Shown piece after piece: positions 7,786 through 15,235 of a DNA stretch of 22,056 nucleotides. Position 1 is the stretch's first letter, and every line of letters begins with the position of its first letter. The stretch comes from WJKK01 sp964638225. GTDB lineage: Bacteria; Patescibacteriota; WWE3; UBA101185; UBA10185. The notes under the pieces are model-generated. The model had not been told where the DNA came from. It saw nothing but the letters and a program-made list of their open reading frames with translations, and ran no database searches. The DNA lies in contig CAZWYL010000011.1 of assembly GCA_964638225.1 (NCBI GenBank), positions 1-22,056 of the forward strand. The letters run 5' to 3'. Position numbers and translations under genes: made by a program.

Positions 7786-8064
7786 ATGTTTATGAAAGTA
7801 TTAAAATTTGGAGCAGTCTGGTGTTCGGGTTGTTTAGTCATGGGCCCTCGCTGGAAAAAAGTAGAAAAAGAATATCCTTTTTTTGAAAGCGAATACTATG
7901 AGTACGACGACTCTCCTGAAAAAGTAAAAGAATATGGAATTGAAGACAGTACTCTTCCCACTTTCATCTTTCTAGATAAAAATGGAGAGGAAATCGACAG
8001 GATTTCAGGCGAAGTCTCTGAAAAAAAGCTAGTGAAACTAGTCAAAAAATACAAAGACAGATAA
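7786..8064 (+). CDS. Small cytosolic thioredoxin-like protein (WCSGC)
   Basis: 92 residues with no signal peptide. The first strand and helix carry the redox motif VWCSGC (Cys13, Cys16), which differs from the common CGPC. There is a cis-Pro region (STLPTFIFLDKNGEEIDRISG, Pro at about 65) and a C-terminal helix, as in a minimal thioredoxin fold. It should accept and donate electrons in the cytoplasm. Given its position 19 nt upstream of a CcdA-like channel gene, the likely partner is that channel, to which it would pass electrons for export across the membrane. The start may be Met3 (ATG at 7792) given the promoter position. Fold and motif are seen; the partner is inferred from synteny. Confidence 0.85.
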   Translation: MFMKVLKFGAVWCSGCLVMGPRWKKVEKEYPFFESEYYEYDDSPEKVKEYGIEDSTLPTFIFLDKNGEEIDRISGEVSEKKLVKLVKKYKDR

Positions 8065-8083
8065 TTCTGAGGTCAAACAGTAT

Positions 8084-9340
8084 ATGAAAAAAGTATTCAA
8101 TAAATTCTTAATAATTGTTGCTATAGCCCTGTTAACACATCACGGGATAAAATATTTTCCTAATCACGGTCCAAAAAATATTGTAAATATAGTACAAGCT
8201 CAAGAAAAGAACGAAGAAGATACAAATAAAGAAATAAGCGAAAATCAAAAACTAGTTAAAATAGAAGTATTTACTTCCTCTGGCTGCCCGCATTGCCGTC
8301 AAGAAAAGATTTTTTTAATGGAGCTTGCCGAATGGAGAGACGATGTAATCATACAAGAATATGAGGTTAGCCAAAGTAGAGAGGGTGCCTTAAAAATGCA
8401 GGAGTATGGTAAAAAACTGGGAGTTAATATCTCAGGAGTCCCCTTTACTGTAATAAACGGAGAGTACTATGTTTCCGGGTTTAGAACTCGTGAAACCACG
8501 GGCCTAGAAATCATAAATATCGTTCGAGAGATACAGAAAGAAGAACCTTTAAAAAACTTAGATGAATTGAACCAAGAAAACAAAACCCCAGAAAATAACT
8601 TTAATTTTCTCTTTCTTAAAAATATAGACTTGGAAAAACTGTCCCTTCCCCTCTTAACTTTCGTGATAGCCTTAGCAGATGGATTTAATCCTTGCGCAAT
8701 GTGGGTGCTATTGTTTTTGATAAGCCTTTTAATAAAAATGGAAAACAAAAGAAGACGTTGGATCATTGGAGGAACTTTTATTTTCGTTTCCGGAATGGTT
8801 TATTTTTTATTCTTAACTGCATGGCTAAAGTTTTTTCAGCTTTTGTCATACATTTCGTGGATTCGGTTTGCAATAGGAGCCCTAGCTTTAACTGCAGCAT
8901 TCATTTACATCCGAGACGTGATAAAAAACCCCTCAGGATGCAAAGTAGTGGGAGACAATCAAAAAAGAAGGCGAATATTTGAAAAACTCAGAGAATATGC
9001 ATTAAAGGATAATCTCTGGATTGCCCTAGGAGGTATTTCACTATTAGCTATAGCAGTAAATTTTGTTGAACTGCTGTGCTCAGCGGGACTCCCAGCAACT
9101 TACACGAATCTGTTAGCTATGAATAACTTGCATCCTCTAACCTATTACCTGTATCTTCTATTTTATGTTGTAATCTTTATGATTGATGATTTTACTGTTT
9201 TTGCAATTGCCATGATTACTCTGCAAGCTACTGGACTTGAAAATAAATACGCGAGAATTGCTCATTTGGTAGGTGGATTAGTAATGCTTTTTATTGGTTT
9301 GTCAATGATATTTAAACCCGAATTGCTTATGTTTGGGTAG
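8084..9340 (+). CDS. Exported thioredoxin domain fused to CcdA/DsbD-like electron channel
   Basis: 418 residues. An N-terminal signal/anchor (about 6-20, possible cleavage after VQA near 39) is followed by a thioredoxin-like domain outside the membrane, with GCPHC (Cys68, Cys71) and cis-Pro GVPFT (about Pro120). From about 188 onward there are about six membrane segments of the CcdA/DsbD type, with one cysteine in an NPC motif (ADGFNPCAM, Cys204) and a second in ELLCSAG (Cys332), the pair that shuttles electrons across the membrane. A further Cys286 is in a loop. The expected route is cytosolic thioredoxin to Cys204/Cys332 to Cys68/Cys71 to exported proteins. Start: ATG with GAGGT about 11 nt upstream. 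It is co-transcribed with the preceding thioredoxin gene. Confidence 0.88.
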   Translation: MKKVFNKFLIIVAIALLTHHGIKYFPNHGPKNIVNIVQAQEKNEEDTNKEISENQKLVKIEVFTSSGCPHCRQEKIFLMELAEWRDDVIIQEYEVSQSREGALKMQEYGKKLGVNISGVPFTVINGEYYVSGFRTRETTGLEIINIVREIQKEEPLKNLDELNQENKTPENNFNFLFLKNIDLEKLSLPLLTFVIALADGFNPCAMWVLLFLISLLIKMENKRRRWIIGGTFIFVSGMVYFLFLTAWLKFFQLLSYISWIRFAIGALALTAAFIYIRDVIKNPSGCKVVGDNQKRRRIFEKLREYALKDNLWIALGGISLLAIAVNFVELLCSAGLPATYTNLLAMNNLHPLTYYLYLLFYVVIFMIDDFTVFAIAMITLQATGLENKYARIAHLVGGLVMLFIGLSMIFKPELLMFG

Positions 9341-9398
9341 TTAAAAAATAAATTCATACTTGTAATTAACGTATCTTCTCAATTTGTAAACAACATTA

Positions 9399-9434
9399 AG
9401 ATACCCCCCCTATGCTTAATATAGTGGGGTCTCT
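9399..9434. terminator. Hairpin between convergent thiol-relay gene and tRNA
   Basis: AGATACCCC pairs with GGGGTCTCT (one mismatch), with an inner CTAT/ATAG stem. It lies between the plus-strand channel gene and the minus-strand tRNA, so it may stop transcription from either side. No good T-run follows on either strand. Confidence 0.4.
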
Positions 9435-9459
9435 GTGGGTTGGATGAAAAGTGTTTTAA

Positions 9460-9536
9460 TGGTGGACCGTGCGGGACTCGAACCCGCGACACCTACGCTG
9501 CCAGCGTAGTGCTCTAGCCAACTGAGCTAACGGCCC
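9460..9536 (-). tRNA. tRNA-Ala (anticodon GGC), CCA encoded
   Basis: The minus strand folds as a full cloverleaf of 77 nt including an encoded CCA (plus 9460-9462). The acceptor stem GGGCCGT / ACGGTCC contains the G3-U70 wobble pair that identifies alanine tRNA. The D arm is GCTCAGTTGGCTAGAGC. The anticodon stem CTACG/CGTAG holds the loop CTGGCAG with anticodon GGC (plus 9500-9502), reading GCC/GCU. The T arm has GGTTCGAGTCC. Identity is secure. Confidence 0.97.
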
Positions 9537-9566
9537 AAAGTATTACATTGCTTTAAAGCATGGGAT

Positions 9567-9595
9567 ATTATAACTTATTAGCTTTTTTTCGTCAT
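9567..9595 (-). promoter_or_regulatory. Promoter of tRNA-Ala
   Basis: On the minus strand: ATGACG (9595-9590), 17-nt spacer, perfect TATAAT (9572-9567). The start is predicted near 9560, giving a leader of about 24 nt. The 12-bp palindrome TGCTTTAAAGCA (9549-9560) lies at the beginning of that leader. Confidence 0.65.
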
Positions 9596-9671
9596 CCTAC
9601 CTTAGAGGAAATAGCGTAAAAACAAGAATTAGAAAAAGAGAATAATCCAAAGAGAACAGATACAAAACAAC

Positions 9672-9720
9672 AAAAAGGGGAAAAGGAGGAAGGAAGGGTG
9701 CATTTCCCTCCCCCTTTCTT
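9672..9720 (-). terminator. Possible terminator of the small membrane-protein gene
   Basis: Downstream of the stop at 9730 the minus strand has a purine-rich GGGAGGGAAA arm that can pair with pyrimidine-rich CCCTTCC, or with TTTCCC further on, followed by a TTTTTGTTG run. The fold is ambiguous, so confidence is low. The 9541-9729 stretch otherwise holds only the tRNA promoter. Confidence 0.35.
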
Positions 9721-9729
9721 CGAACAGAG

Positions 9730-10137
9730 CTAATTCCTCCTGAAAAGAGATGAGAGGGAAAAAGATCTCCCTCCCTCGGATTCTTCAGAAGAAAAATCTT
9801 CCTGGTAACCTCCGCCATCTCTGGCTCCCAAAATTCCTGCAGCTAGAAGCTGCAAGAGATTAAATACAGAAATGGCCAGGAACCATTTCCATCCCCTCTC
9901 GCTAGGAGAGATAAGAAGCGCATAGCTCCACGCTCCCAGCTCCAGGACCTTGAAGATTTTGGCGTAGACCCCGTTGCTCCTCTCAAACCCGGCTAAAATG
10001 GCGCCGACCACAGCGAGAGGTCCCCATAGGGTCATAGGCTTGGTCCACATCATCCACCAGACCGAAATCCCCAGCCCAATTTGGGCTAGGTCCATTAGAA
10101 ACTGCTTCCACTCTACCTCAAACTTCAACTTCCGCAT
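9730..10137 (-). CDS. Small multi-pass membrane protein of unknown function, GC-rich
   Basis: 135 residues from the second of two adjacent ATGs (10137). A strong GGGAGG sits 5 nt before it and only 2 nt before the first ATG at 10140. After a charged start (MRKLKFEVEWKQ) there are about four hydrophobic segments (roughly 14-33, 36-52, 65-80, 86-104), rich in Trp and Met (SVWWMMWTKPMTLWG). A polar Gly/Ser/Glu tail ends in FRRN. I recognise no family. Its composition stands out: 10021-10080 counts 33 G+C of 60, against 23 of 60 in a sample (19021-19080) of a typical neighbour, and its codons favour G/C at the third position. Recent transfer or strong codon selection could explain this. It has its own promoter and a leader of about 180 nt. 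Confidence 0.75.
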   Translation of the reverse strand: MRKLKFEVEWKQFLMDLAQIGLGISVWWMMWTKPMTLWGPLAVVGAILAGFERSNGVYAKIFKVLELGAWSYALLISPSERGWKWFLAISVFNLLQLLAAGILGARDGGGYQEDFSSEESEGGRSFSLSSLFRRN

Positions 10138-10200
10138 CATAACCTCCCGTAGCTAAAGCACCCTAAACGATTCTTCCCCACTTTCTAAAAACTCTAACTA

Positions 10201-10227
10201 AAATATGCCCAAATCTAAAGCATATTT
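10201..10227. repeat. Perfect 8-bp inverted repeat in the leader of the small membrane-protein gene
   Basis: AAATATGC and GCATATTT flank an 11-nt loop. It lies in the untranslated leader about 65-90 nt before the start codon. In RNA it would form an AT-rich hairpin. It could be regulatory or incidental. Confidence 0.45.
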
Positions 10228-10322
10228 ACAAGATCTTTTCAAAAAGTGAGGAATAATCATACATACAACAATTTTCCGTTCCCTTTGGATTTCAAAGTAC
10301 AACTATCATAAAAAGTGAAGAA

Positions 10323-10351
10323 ATTATACCAAGACCTATAGGATATTTCAA
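10323..10351 (-). promoter_or_regulatory. Strong extended -10 promoter for the small membrane-protein gene
   Basis: On the minus strand: TTGAAA (10351-10346), 17-nt spacer, TATAAT (10328-10323), preceded by TGG (extended -10). The spacer contains ATATCCTATA, the exact reverse complement of TATAGGATAT in the promoter at 16315-16343. The predicted start near 10316 leaves a leader of about 180 nt. It begins only about 15 bp after the obg stop. Confidence 0.7.
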
Positions 10352-10365
10352 GGGCGGGAGTAAAT

Positions 10366-11535
10366 CTAATCTTTCTCTCTTACTTTCGCAGTGAAAACCA
10401 TTCTTCTATTTGGCAAGTTACGAATATTATAGGTTTTGATAACGTCCTCGGAGACAAAAATCTTCTTCTCCGGTAAAGTAGGCAAAACCTCTCTCAAAAT
10501 ATTTTCCAAATCCTCAATACCCTCTCCCGTCGCAGCAGATATGCCTAAAACTTTTGCCCCATTCTTTACAAAAAGCTTCCTAATAGCCTCAAAGGACTCC
10601 CGTACCTCCGTAATATCCAACTTATTAATAACCACTATCTCTTCTTTCTTAACCAACTCCTCGCTGTAATCAGAAAGCTCTTTTCTAATAAAATTATAAT
10701 TTTCCCAGGCATTCTCAGCTAATTCACTAACATCTCCTACAATATTGCCTGCATTTTCAACGGAGAAAGCGGATCCATACTCTTCACCAAAAGGATCAAT
10801 AACATGGACCAACAATCGCGTTCTTTCAACATGCCTTAAAAACTCATCCCCTAAACCCTTACCTTTACTGGCACCTTCTATCAACCCGGGTATATCTGCA
10901 ATGACAATTCTCTGATCTGGGTTTAATCTTAAAACACCTAAATTCGGGCTTAGAGTTGTAAACGGATAGCTCGCGGTTTTGGCCTGAGAAGACGTCAGTT
11001 GATTAATTAATGTACTCTTTCCTGCGTTAGGCATTCCAATTAAACCAACATCAGCTATGATCTTAATCTCCAATCTAAGTTCCTTGGACTCTCCTTTTGT
11101 TCCTTCTGTATATTGCCTGGGAGCTTGGTTTGTTGAACTCTTGAATCTCCAATTACCTCTCCCACCAACCCCTCCCTTACAAATGAGTAATTTTTGTCCT
11201 CCTTCTATCAAATCGCCAACTAAAACTTCCTCACCATCGCGTATTTCATAAACCAAAGTTCCAACTGGCACCTTAATGTACAAATCAGCCCCATCCTCAC
11301 CTGTCTTTTTTCTTCGTCCACCCTCCGCACCATCCCCAGCTTCATAAAATGGCTTTGTTCTAAAATCCCTTAAAGTAGCCATATTAGGTTCTGCCAGAAG
11401 GAACACATCGCCGCCATCGCCGCCATCGCCACCATCGGGTCCGCCTTTTGGAATAAACTTTGCACGTCTGAAAGAAACATGGCCGTCGCCACCATCTCCT
11501 GCTTTAACTTTTATTTTTGCTACATCTACTAACAT
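10366..11535 (-). CDS. obg: Obg family GTPase (ribosome assembly/stress)
   Basis: A conserved P-loop GTPase associated with the large ribosomal subunit. 389 residues: Gly-rich Obg fold (1-155, with GDGGDGHVSFRR and PDGGDGGDGGDVFL), then the G domain with G1 GMPNAGKST (167-175), the G2-region TASYPFTTLSPNLG, G3 DIPGLIEGAS (214-223), G4 NKLD (304-307) and G5 SAAT (333-336). Only about 34 residues follow the G domain, so the full OCT domain seen in some Obg proteins is absent. Start: ATG at 11535, no strong Shine-Dalgarno. A promoter-like TTGCTT-N16-TATAAT lies upstream. It is 216 bp after the M23 peptidase gene. Confidence 0.96.
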   Translation of the reverse strand: MLVDVAKIKVKAGDGGDGHVSFRRAKFIPKGGPDGGDGGDGGDVFLLAEPNMATLRDFRTKPFYEAGDGAEGGRRKKTGEDGADLYIKVPVGTLVYEIRDGEEVLVGDLIEGGQKLLICKGGVGGRGNWRFKSSTNQAPRQYTEGTKGESKELRLEIKIIADVGLIGMPNAGKSTLINQLTSSQAKTASYPFTTLSPNLGVLRLNPDQRIVIADIPGLIEGASKGKGLGDEFLRHVERTRLLVHVIDPFGEEYGSAFSVENAGNIVGDVSELAENAWENYNFIRKELSDYSEELVKKEEIVVINKLDITEVRESFEAIRKLFVKNGAKVLGISAATGEGIEDLENILREVLPTLPEKKIFVSEDVIKTYNIRNLPNRRMVFTAKVREKD

Positions 11536-11570
11536 ATTTTATAAATTTCCCAAAATCGTACTCCATATTA

Positions 11571-11598
11571 ATTATAAGAATTTCCCACCAGAAAGCAA
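11571..11598 (-). promoter_or_regulatory. Candidate obg promoter
   Basis: On the minus strand: TTGCTT (11598-11593), 16-nt spacer, TATAAT (11576-11571); start near 11564, leader about 29 nt. The -35 lies within an imperfect inverted repeat, CCAGAA / TTCTGG (11588-11613). I see nothing else convincing in the 11536-11751 spacer. Confidence 0.45.
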
Positions 11599-11751
11599 AA
11601 TAACTCCTTCTGGAAACAAACGAAACATAAAATAAACATAGGAAACCCTCTTTAAACACTAAAATACCTACTCACTCCCAGAAACAACAATCTAAAACTA
11701 AATCTCAACAGAAGATTCTTTAATATACCTCCCCATCATTCTATCCTCGAG

Positions 11752-12957
11752 CTACTGCATATAATTCAGGGGGTTTTGTGCAGCACCATTGTAAGTAACC
11801 ATAAAGTGCACATGAGCGCCTGTAGAACGTCCTGTATTGCCCATCAACCCTATTACCTGACCTCTAGAAACACTGTCTCCATAACCAACATCCAAACGGC
11901 TTAAGTGGCCGTATACAGTCTCATAACCATTTCCATGATTAATCCTTACGTGCAATCCAAGGCCCCAAGGATCCCAACCGGATCTTGTAACTGTACCTCC
12001 AGTACATGAATACAGAGGAGGCATGGCAGTGCCTTTAGGAGAAGCAATATCTACTCCGTTGTGGTACCAAGTAAAGTATTGAGTAATTATCCGTACAGAA
12101 GTAGGCCACACACAAAAACTCTTACTTGCTTGTGCGGACGGTACATACCCCCCAGAAGTACTTTGGGGAGTGCCTGTTACTACAGGGGCAATCGGTGTAG
12201 GCACTTTAGCCCCGGGAATGACTAACTCGGTTCCCAAAGCCAAAGAAGAAGTATCTAAAATATAGTTGAAATCAGCTACAGCCTGGGTAGGAACATCATA
12301 CTTTTGAGCTATCGAGGATAGGGTATCCCCAGATTCGACTTCATGAATAAGCCCAGACACGGGAGGAACCGTGATTTCTTGGCCAACCTCTAAAACGGAA
12401 TTATCTGTTAAGTTGTTTACATATTTCAGAGCATCTGTAGAAATTCTAAATTTATTACCAATTCCAGAAAGTGTGTCGCCGGATTGAACAGTATAATTAA
12501 AAGATTCCCCTCTCTTACGACTTTCGGGAACTGCTGTTAAAGCGGTGTTCCTTCGAGGAATAACATCTGTTGTTGTAGCCAAATAATCGGGATTTAACTC
12601 CTGACTGCTAACAAAGCGTGTGCTGTTAAAAACCTCTCCAAAAGTAAAGACAGCGAAGGCAGCGAGCATCACGAAGAAGGTTGCTATTGGACGTCCAAGC
12701 TTACCTCTTGACCAAATAAGCTTTGCTGTCAAGAGCTCTTTGATATCATTGGAAAATTTCCCAACAAAGTTTATGCTGCCAAAAATAGCCCCTATAAACT
12801 GATTAACCTTAGAAACAATATAAGCAGCCATATCTTTGGAAAAAAATACCAAAGATTTTTTAATTCTATTAAAATGATTGCCCTCCTGGGGCGTAAAACC
12901 CTCAAATTTCAATTGAAAAGGATCTTCAAGGGAGATGTTTTTTCTATATATATCCAT
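11752..12957 (-). CDS. Membrane-anchored LysM / M23 (LytM) peptidoglycan endopeptidase
   Basis: 401 residues: a cytoplasmic N-terminal part of about 88 residues, one membrane segment (about 91-107), two LysM domains that bind peptidoglycan (about 154-198, YTVQSGDTLSGIGNKF; about 204-249, HEVESGDTLSSIAQKY), a Pro/Thr/Ser linker, and a C-terminal M23 domain (about 281-401). The zinc and catalytic residues are all visible: HNGVD (His299, Asp303), YGHLSRL (His351) and GAHVHF (His382, His384). An active wall hydrolase is therefore expected, cutting peptide cross-links during growth or division. The long cytoplasmic N-terminus is unusual and may bind another protein. The start ATG follows a 5-bp inverted repeat, GCAGT/ACTGC (12963-12978), with no Shine-Dalgarno. 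Confidence 0.93.
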   Translation of the reverse strand: MDIYRKNISLEDPFQLKFEGFTPQEGNHFNRIKKSLVFFSKDMAAYIVSKVNQFIGAIFGSINFVGKFSNDIKELLTAKLIWSRGKLGRPIATFFVMLAAFAVFTFGEVFNSTRFVSSQELNPDYLATTTDVIPRRNTALTAVPESRKRGESFNYTVQSGDTLSGIGNKFRISTDALKYVNNLTDNSVLEVGQEITVPPVSGLIHEVESGDTLSSIAQKYDVPTQAVADFNYILDTSSLALGTELVIPGAKVPTPIAPVVTGTPQSTSGGYVPSAQASKSFCVWPTSVRIITQYFTWYHNGVDIASPKGTAMPPLYSCTGGTVTRSGWDPWGLGLHVRINHGNGYETVYGHLSRLDVGYGDSVSRGQVIGLMGNTGRSTGAHVHFMVTYNGAAQNPLNYMQ

Positions 12958-13105
12958 AGAAAGCAGTTAATTTACTGCGAGGGTTATTTTACCACAAATT
13001 TAAAAACAACTCCGGAAAAGAAGCTCGTATGGAAATTTGCAGTCCTTTTGGAACATATACTGAAATTCTTTGTTTACATAGACTGGGAGAGTCTTAAGAT
13101 GTTTC

Positions 13106-14377
13106 TTAAGCTTTATGAAGAGACTTTAAAAATTCTTCATTGGTCTTGCTTTTCCTCAGTCGATCAAGCACTAAAGAAGTTGCTTCCCTATCATCCAATA
13201 GGTCAACCATTCTGCGCAGTTTTACTACGGATTTTAAAGTCTCTGAATCGTAAAGATGCTCCTCATGACGAGTGCCGCTAGCTTTAATATCAATGGCCGG
13301 ATAAATCCTTCTCTCAGCTAGACGTCTATCCAAACGAACCTCCATATTTCCCGTACCTTTAAATTCCTCAAAAATTACATCGTCCATTCTTGAACCGGTT
13401 TCAATCAATGTAGTAGCTATAATAGTTAGACTTCCTCCGTTTTCAAAGTTTCTTGCAGCTCCAAAGAAGTGTTTAGCAGGATATAAAGAAGAAGGATCTA
13501 AACCACCTGACAAAGTCCTACCAGAAGGAGAAACTACCAAATTATATGCTCGGGCAAGGCGCGTTAAAGAATCCATTAAAATTACAACATCCTCCCCTAC
13601 TTCTGCCATGCGCTTTGCTCTTTCCAAGCAAATCTCTGCAATTTTAGTTTGGTGTTCGGCTTTTTGGTCAAAGTTACTGGAATAAACTTCACCATCAACG
13701 CTGCGGCTAAAGTGAGTAACCTCTTCAGGACGTTCTCCAATTAAAGCTACCATTAATTTAACTTTAGGGTGATTCGTGGTTATTCCATTAGCAATATCCT
13801 TTAATATCCAGGTCTTACCCGCTTTAGGAGGAGCTACTATCATAGCTCTCTGCCCTTTTCCTATAGGTGAAACTAAATCCAAGACTCTAGTGGTTAAAAT
13901 ATCTGGTTCGGTCTCCAATACCATCCACTCCTCGGGAAAAATAGGTGTTAATTTCGAAAATTTAGGGCGTTTTCTTGCTTCCTTAGGATCTAACCCGTTT
14001 ACCTTTTCTACTTTTAATAAAGATAAGTAACGCTCCCCTTCTTTTGGGGGGCGTGCGTGCCCTGTTATTTGATCTCCTCTGCGTAATCTGAATTTTCTTA
14101 TTTGTGATTGACTGATGTATACATCTTTGGGAAGACTCTCGTCTTTTACAACTTCTTCCTTCTGACGAATTACACCGTAATCGGCTAAAATCTCCAAAAT
14201 TCCTTTAATGGGTACTGTTTGAGTGGTTATTTTTATTTCTCCTCCCTCTCTTTTTATATCAGAACCACGATTACTTCCGTTTCTATTAGATGAATTATTT
14301 TTATTATTTCCGGAGCCATTAGAAGCCCCCCTACTTTTATTTGGCATATCTTTTACTTTGTCCTTTGGAATGTACAT
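13106..14377 (-). CDS. rho: Transcription termination factor Rho
   Basis: A hexameric RNA helicase that ends transcription. 423 residues: residues 12-45 are an Asn/Ser/Gly-rich, probably disordered tract; then the RNA-binding (CSD-like) domain (about 50-125, ILEILADYGVIRQ to DVYISQSQIRKFRLRRGD) and the ATPase core with Walker A PPKAGKTW (183-190), GERPEEVTHF (214-223), Walker B VVILMDSLTRLARAYN (264-279) and the Q/R-loop region SGRTLSGGLDPSSLYPAKHFFGAARN. The canonical Rho_N helical domain is not obvious, its place being taken by the polar tract. The start could be Met11 (14347), which has AAAGGA upstream; a TATTAT -10 candidate sits just before the first ATG. It is separated by 148 bp from the M23 gene. 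Confidence 0.96.
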   Translation of the reverse strand: MYIPKDKVKDMPNKSRGASNGSGNNKNNSSNRNGSNRGSDIKREGGEIKITTQTVPIKGILEILADYGVIRQKEEVVKDESLPKDVYISQSQIRKFRLRRGDQITGHARPPKEGERYLSLLKVEKVNGLDPKEARKRPKFSKLTPIFPEEWMVLETEPDILTTRVLDLVSPIGKGQRAMIVAPPKAGKTWILKDIANGITTNHPKVKLMVALIGERPEEVTHFSRSVDGEVYSSNFDQKAEHQTKIAEICLERAKRMAEVGEDVVILMDSLTRLARAYNLVVSPSGRTLSGGLDPSSLYPAKHFFGAARNFENGGSLTIIATTLIETGSRMDDVIFEEFKGTGNMEVRLDRRLAERRIYPAIDIKASGTRHEEHLYDSETLKSVVKLRRMVDLLDDREATSLVLDRLRKSKTNEEFLKSLHKA

Positions 14378-14416
14378 AAATAATAGTGAACTCTAAAAGG
14401 ATAACCTCTTAGTTTA

Positions 14417-14483
14417 AGCTTGTTTGCTTAGGTTGGGAGAGAGACACTGCCCCGCTCTCTCTCCCAGCCTAAAATAACAAGCT
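14417..14483 (-). terminator. Large hairpin directly after the sortase gene
   Basis: A 17-base arm, TTAGG then TTGGGAGAGAGA (14428-14444), pairs with 14456-14472 at 16 of 17 positions around an 11-nt loop. An outer 8-bp stem AGCTTGTT/AACAAGCT (14417-14424 with 14476-14483) extends it. It begins four bases after the sortase stop. No T-run follows on either strand, so it may be a 3'-end stabiliser or a Rho-assisted stop rather than a classical terminator. Confidence 0.6.
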
Positions 14484-14486
14484 CAT

Positions 14487-15212
14487 TTATTCGTGCATTC
14501 TTTGAGCTCTGACAACTAACCGATTGTTATAAGTACCTCTAGAAGGAATCCAAACCCCTCCACATGTAGTAAGGGTCAGAGCTGTTCCATTAGATTCTAG
14601 AACCCTTTCTATGCGGTCTGTATCTTCCACGTGTACATGAAAAACTTCTTTAACAATATAGGTGAAAGGCCTTCCAAATGAATCAACTAGATAAACTTTA
14701 TCATTTACTTTCAAGGTTTTCAAGTTATAGAAAGCTGCGGGCTGGCCAAAGTTATTGTCATAATGGCCAAAAATTAACACATTTCCTTCCTCCCCAACTT
14801 TAGCCGAACTTTTATACCAACCGGCTTTATCCCAGTCCGATGGAGCTTCTATCTTTCCATCTATGTCTAATCCAATTTTAACTATTTCTGCGTCAATTAT
14901 CTTGGGATTTTCATTAAGGGAACCCTCAGTTTCAGAGGAATTTGATAGATCGTTAGATTCAGAAAACTTATACGCATAAATTCTTATTGGTTCCCCGTAA
15001 TCCGGAGCAATTTTTGCCTTGAATACAGAGGGCTTTTCAACCGATTCTGAATCTTGAACAGCGCCTTCAACGCGGGGCTCTTGCTTACTGTCCTCATTAT
15101 AAAAATAGGAGAAACTTTTATTTAAAATAACCCCTTCTCCCAAAGTAAAAACTCCAAATAAGGCAAGAATTAATAATGAAATTATGAGAGCTATAAGTAT
15201 GTATTTTTTCAT
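14487..15212 (-). CDS. Sortase (class E/F-like) transpeptidase
   Basis: A membrane-anchored cysteine transpeptidase that cleaves LPxTG-type signals and links surface proteins to an acceptor in the envelope. 241 residues: N-terminal membrane segment (about 4-24), a polar linker (about 35-70), and the sortase barrel (about 75-240). The catalytic triad is visible: His150 in LIFGHYD, Cys217 in TLTTCGG and Arg231 in YNNRLVVRA. The pattern IVKIGLDIDGKIEAPSDWDKAGWYKSSAKVG resembles class E/F housekeeping sortases more than class B or C; the subclass is a judgement by eye. It lies just downstream of an LPETG protein on the same strand, its likely substrate. The ATG at 15212 has no Shine-Dalgarno; a TATACT -10 candidate lies 13 nt upstream. 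Confidence 0.93.
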   Translation of the reverse strand: MKKYILIALIISLLILALFGVFTLGEGVILNKSFSYFYNEDSKQEPRVEGAVQDSESVEKPSVFKAKIAPDYGEPIRIYAYKFSESNDLSNSSETEGSLNENPKIIDAEIVKIGLDIDGKIEAPSDWDKAGWYKSSAKVGEEGNVLIFGHYDNNFGQPAAFYNLKTLKVNDKVYLVDSFGRPFTYIVKEVFHVHVEDTDRIERVLESNGTALTLTTCGGVWIPSRGTYNNRLVVRAQRMHE

Positions 15213-15235
15213 GAAAGATTTTCTTAGTATAAAGT

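Noticed and set aside
9597..9818. Minus-strand 73-codon frame downstream of the small membrane-protein gene
   Set aside because: It overlaps the 3' part of the better supported gene in another frame, lacks a ribosome site and covers the probable terminator.
13087..13110. Two CTTAAG palindromes after rho as a terminator
   Set aside because: The 6-bp AT-rich stem with no T-run is too weak to call.
12874..13281. Plus-strand 135-codon frame between the M23 and rho genes
   Set aside because: It is antisense to the ends of both conserved genes and to their spacer, with no ribosome site or recognisable domain.
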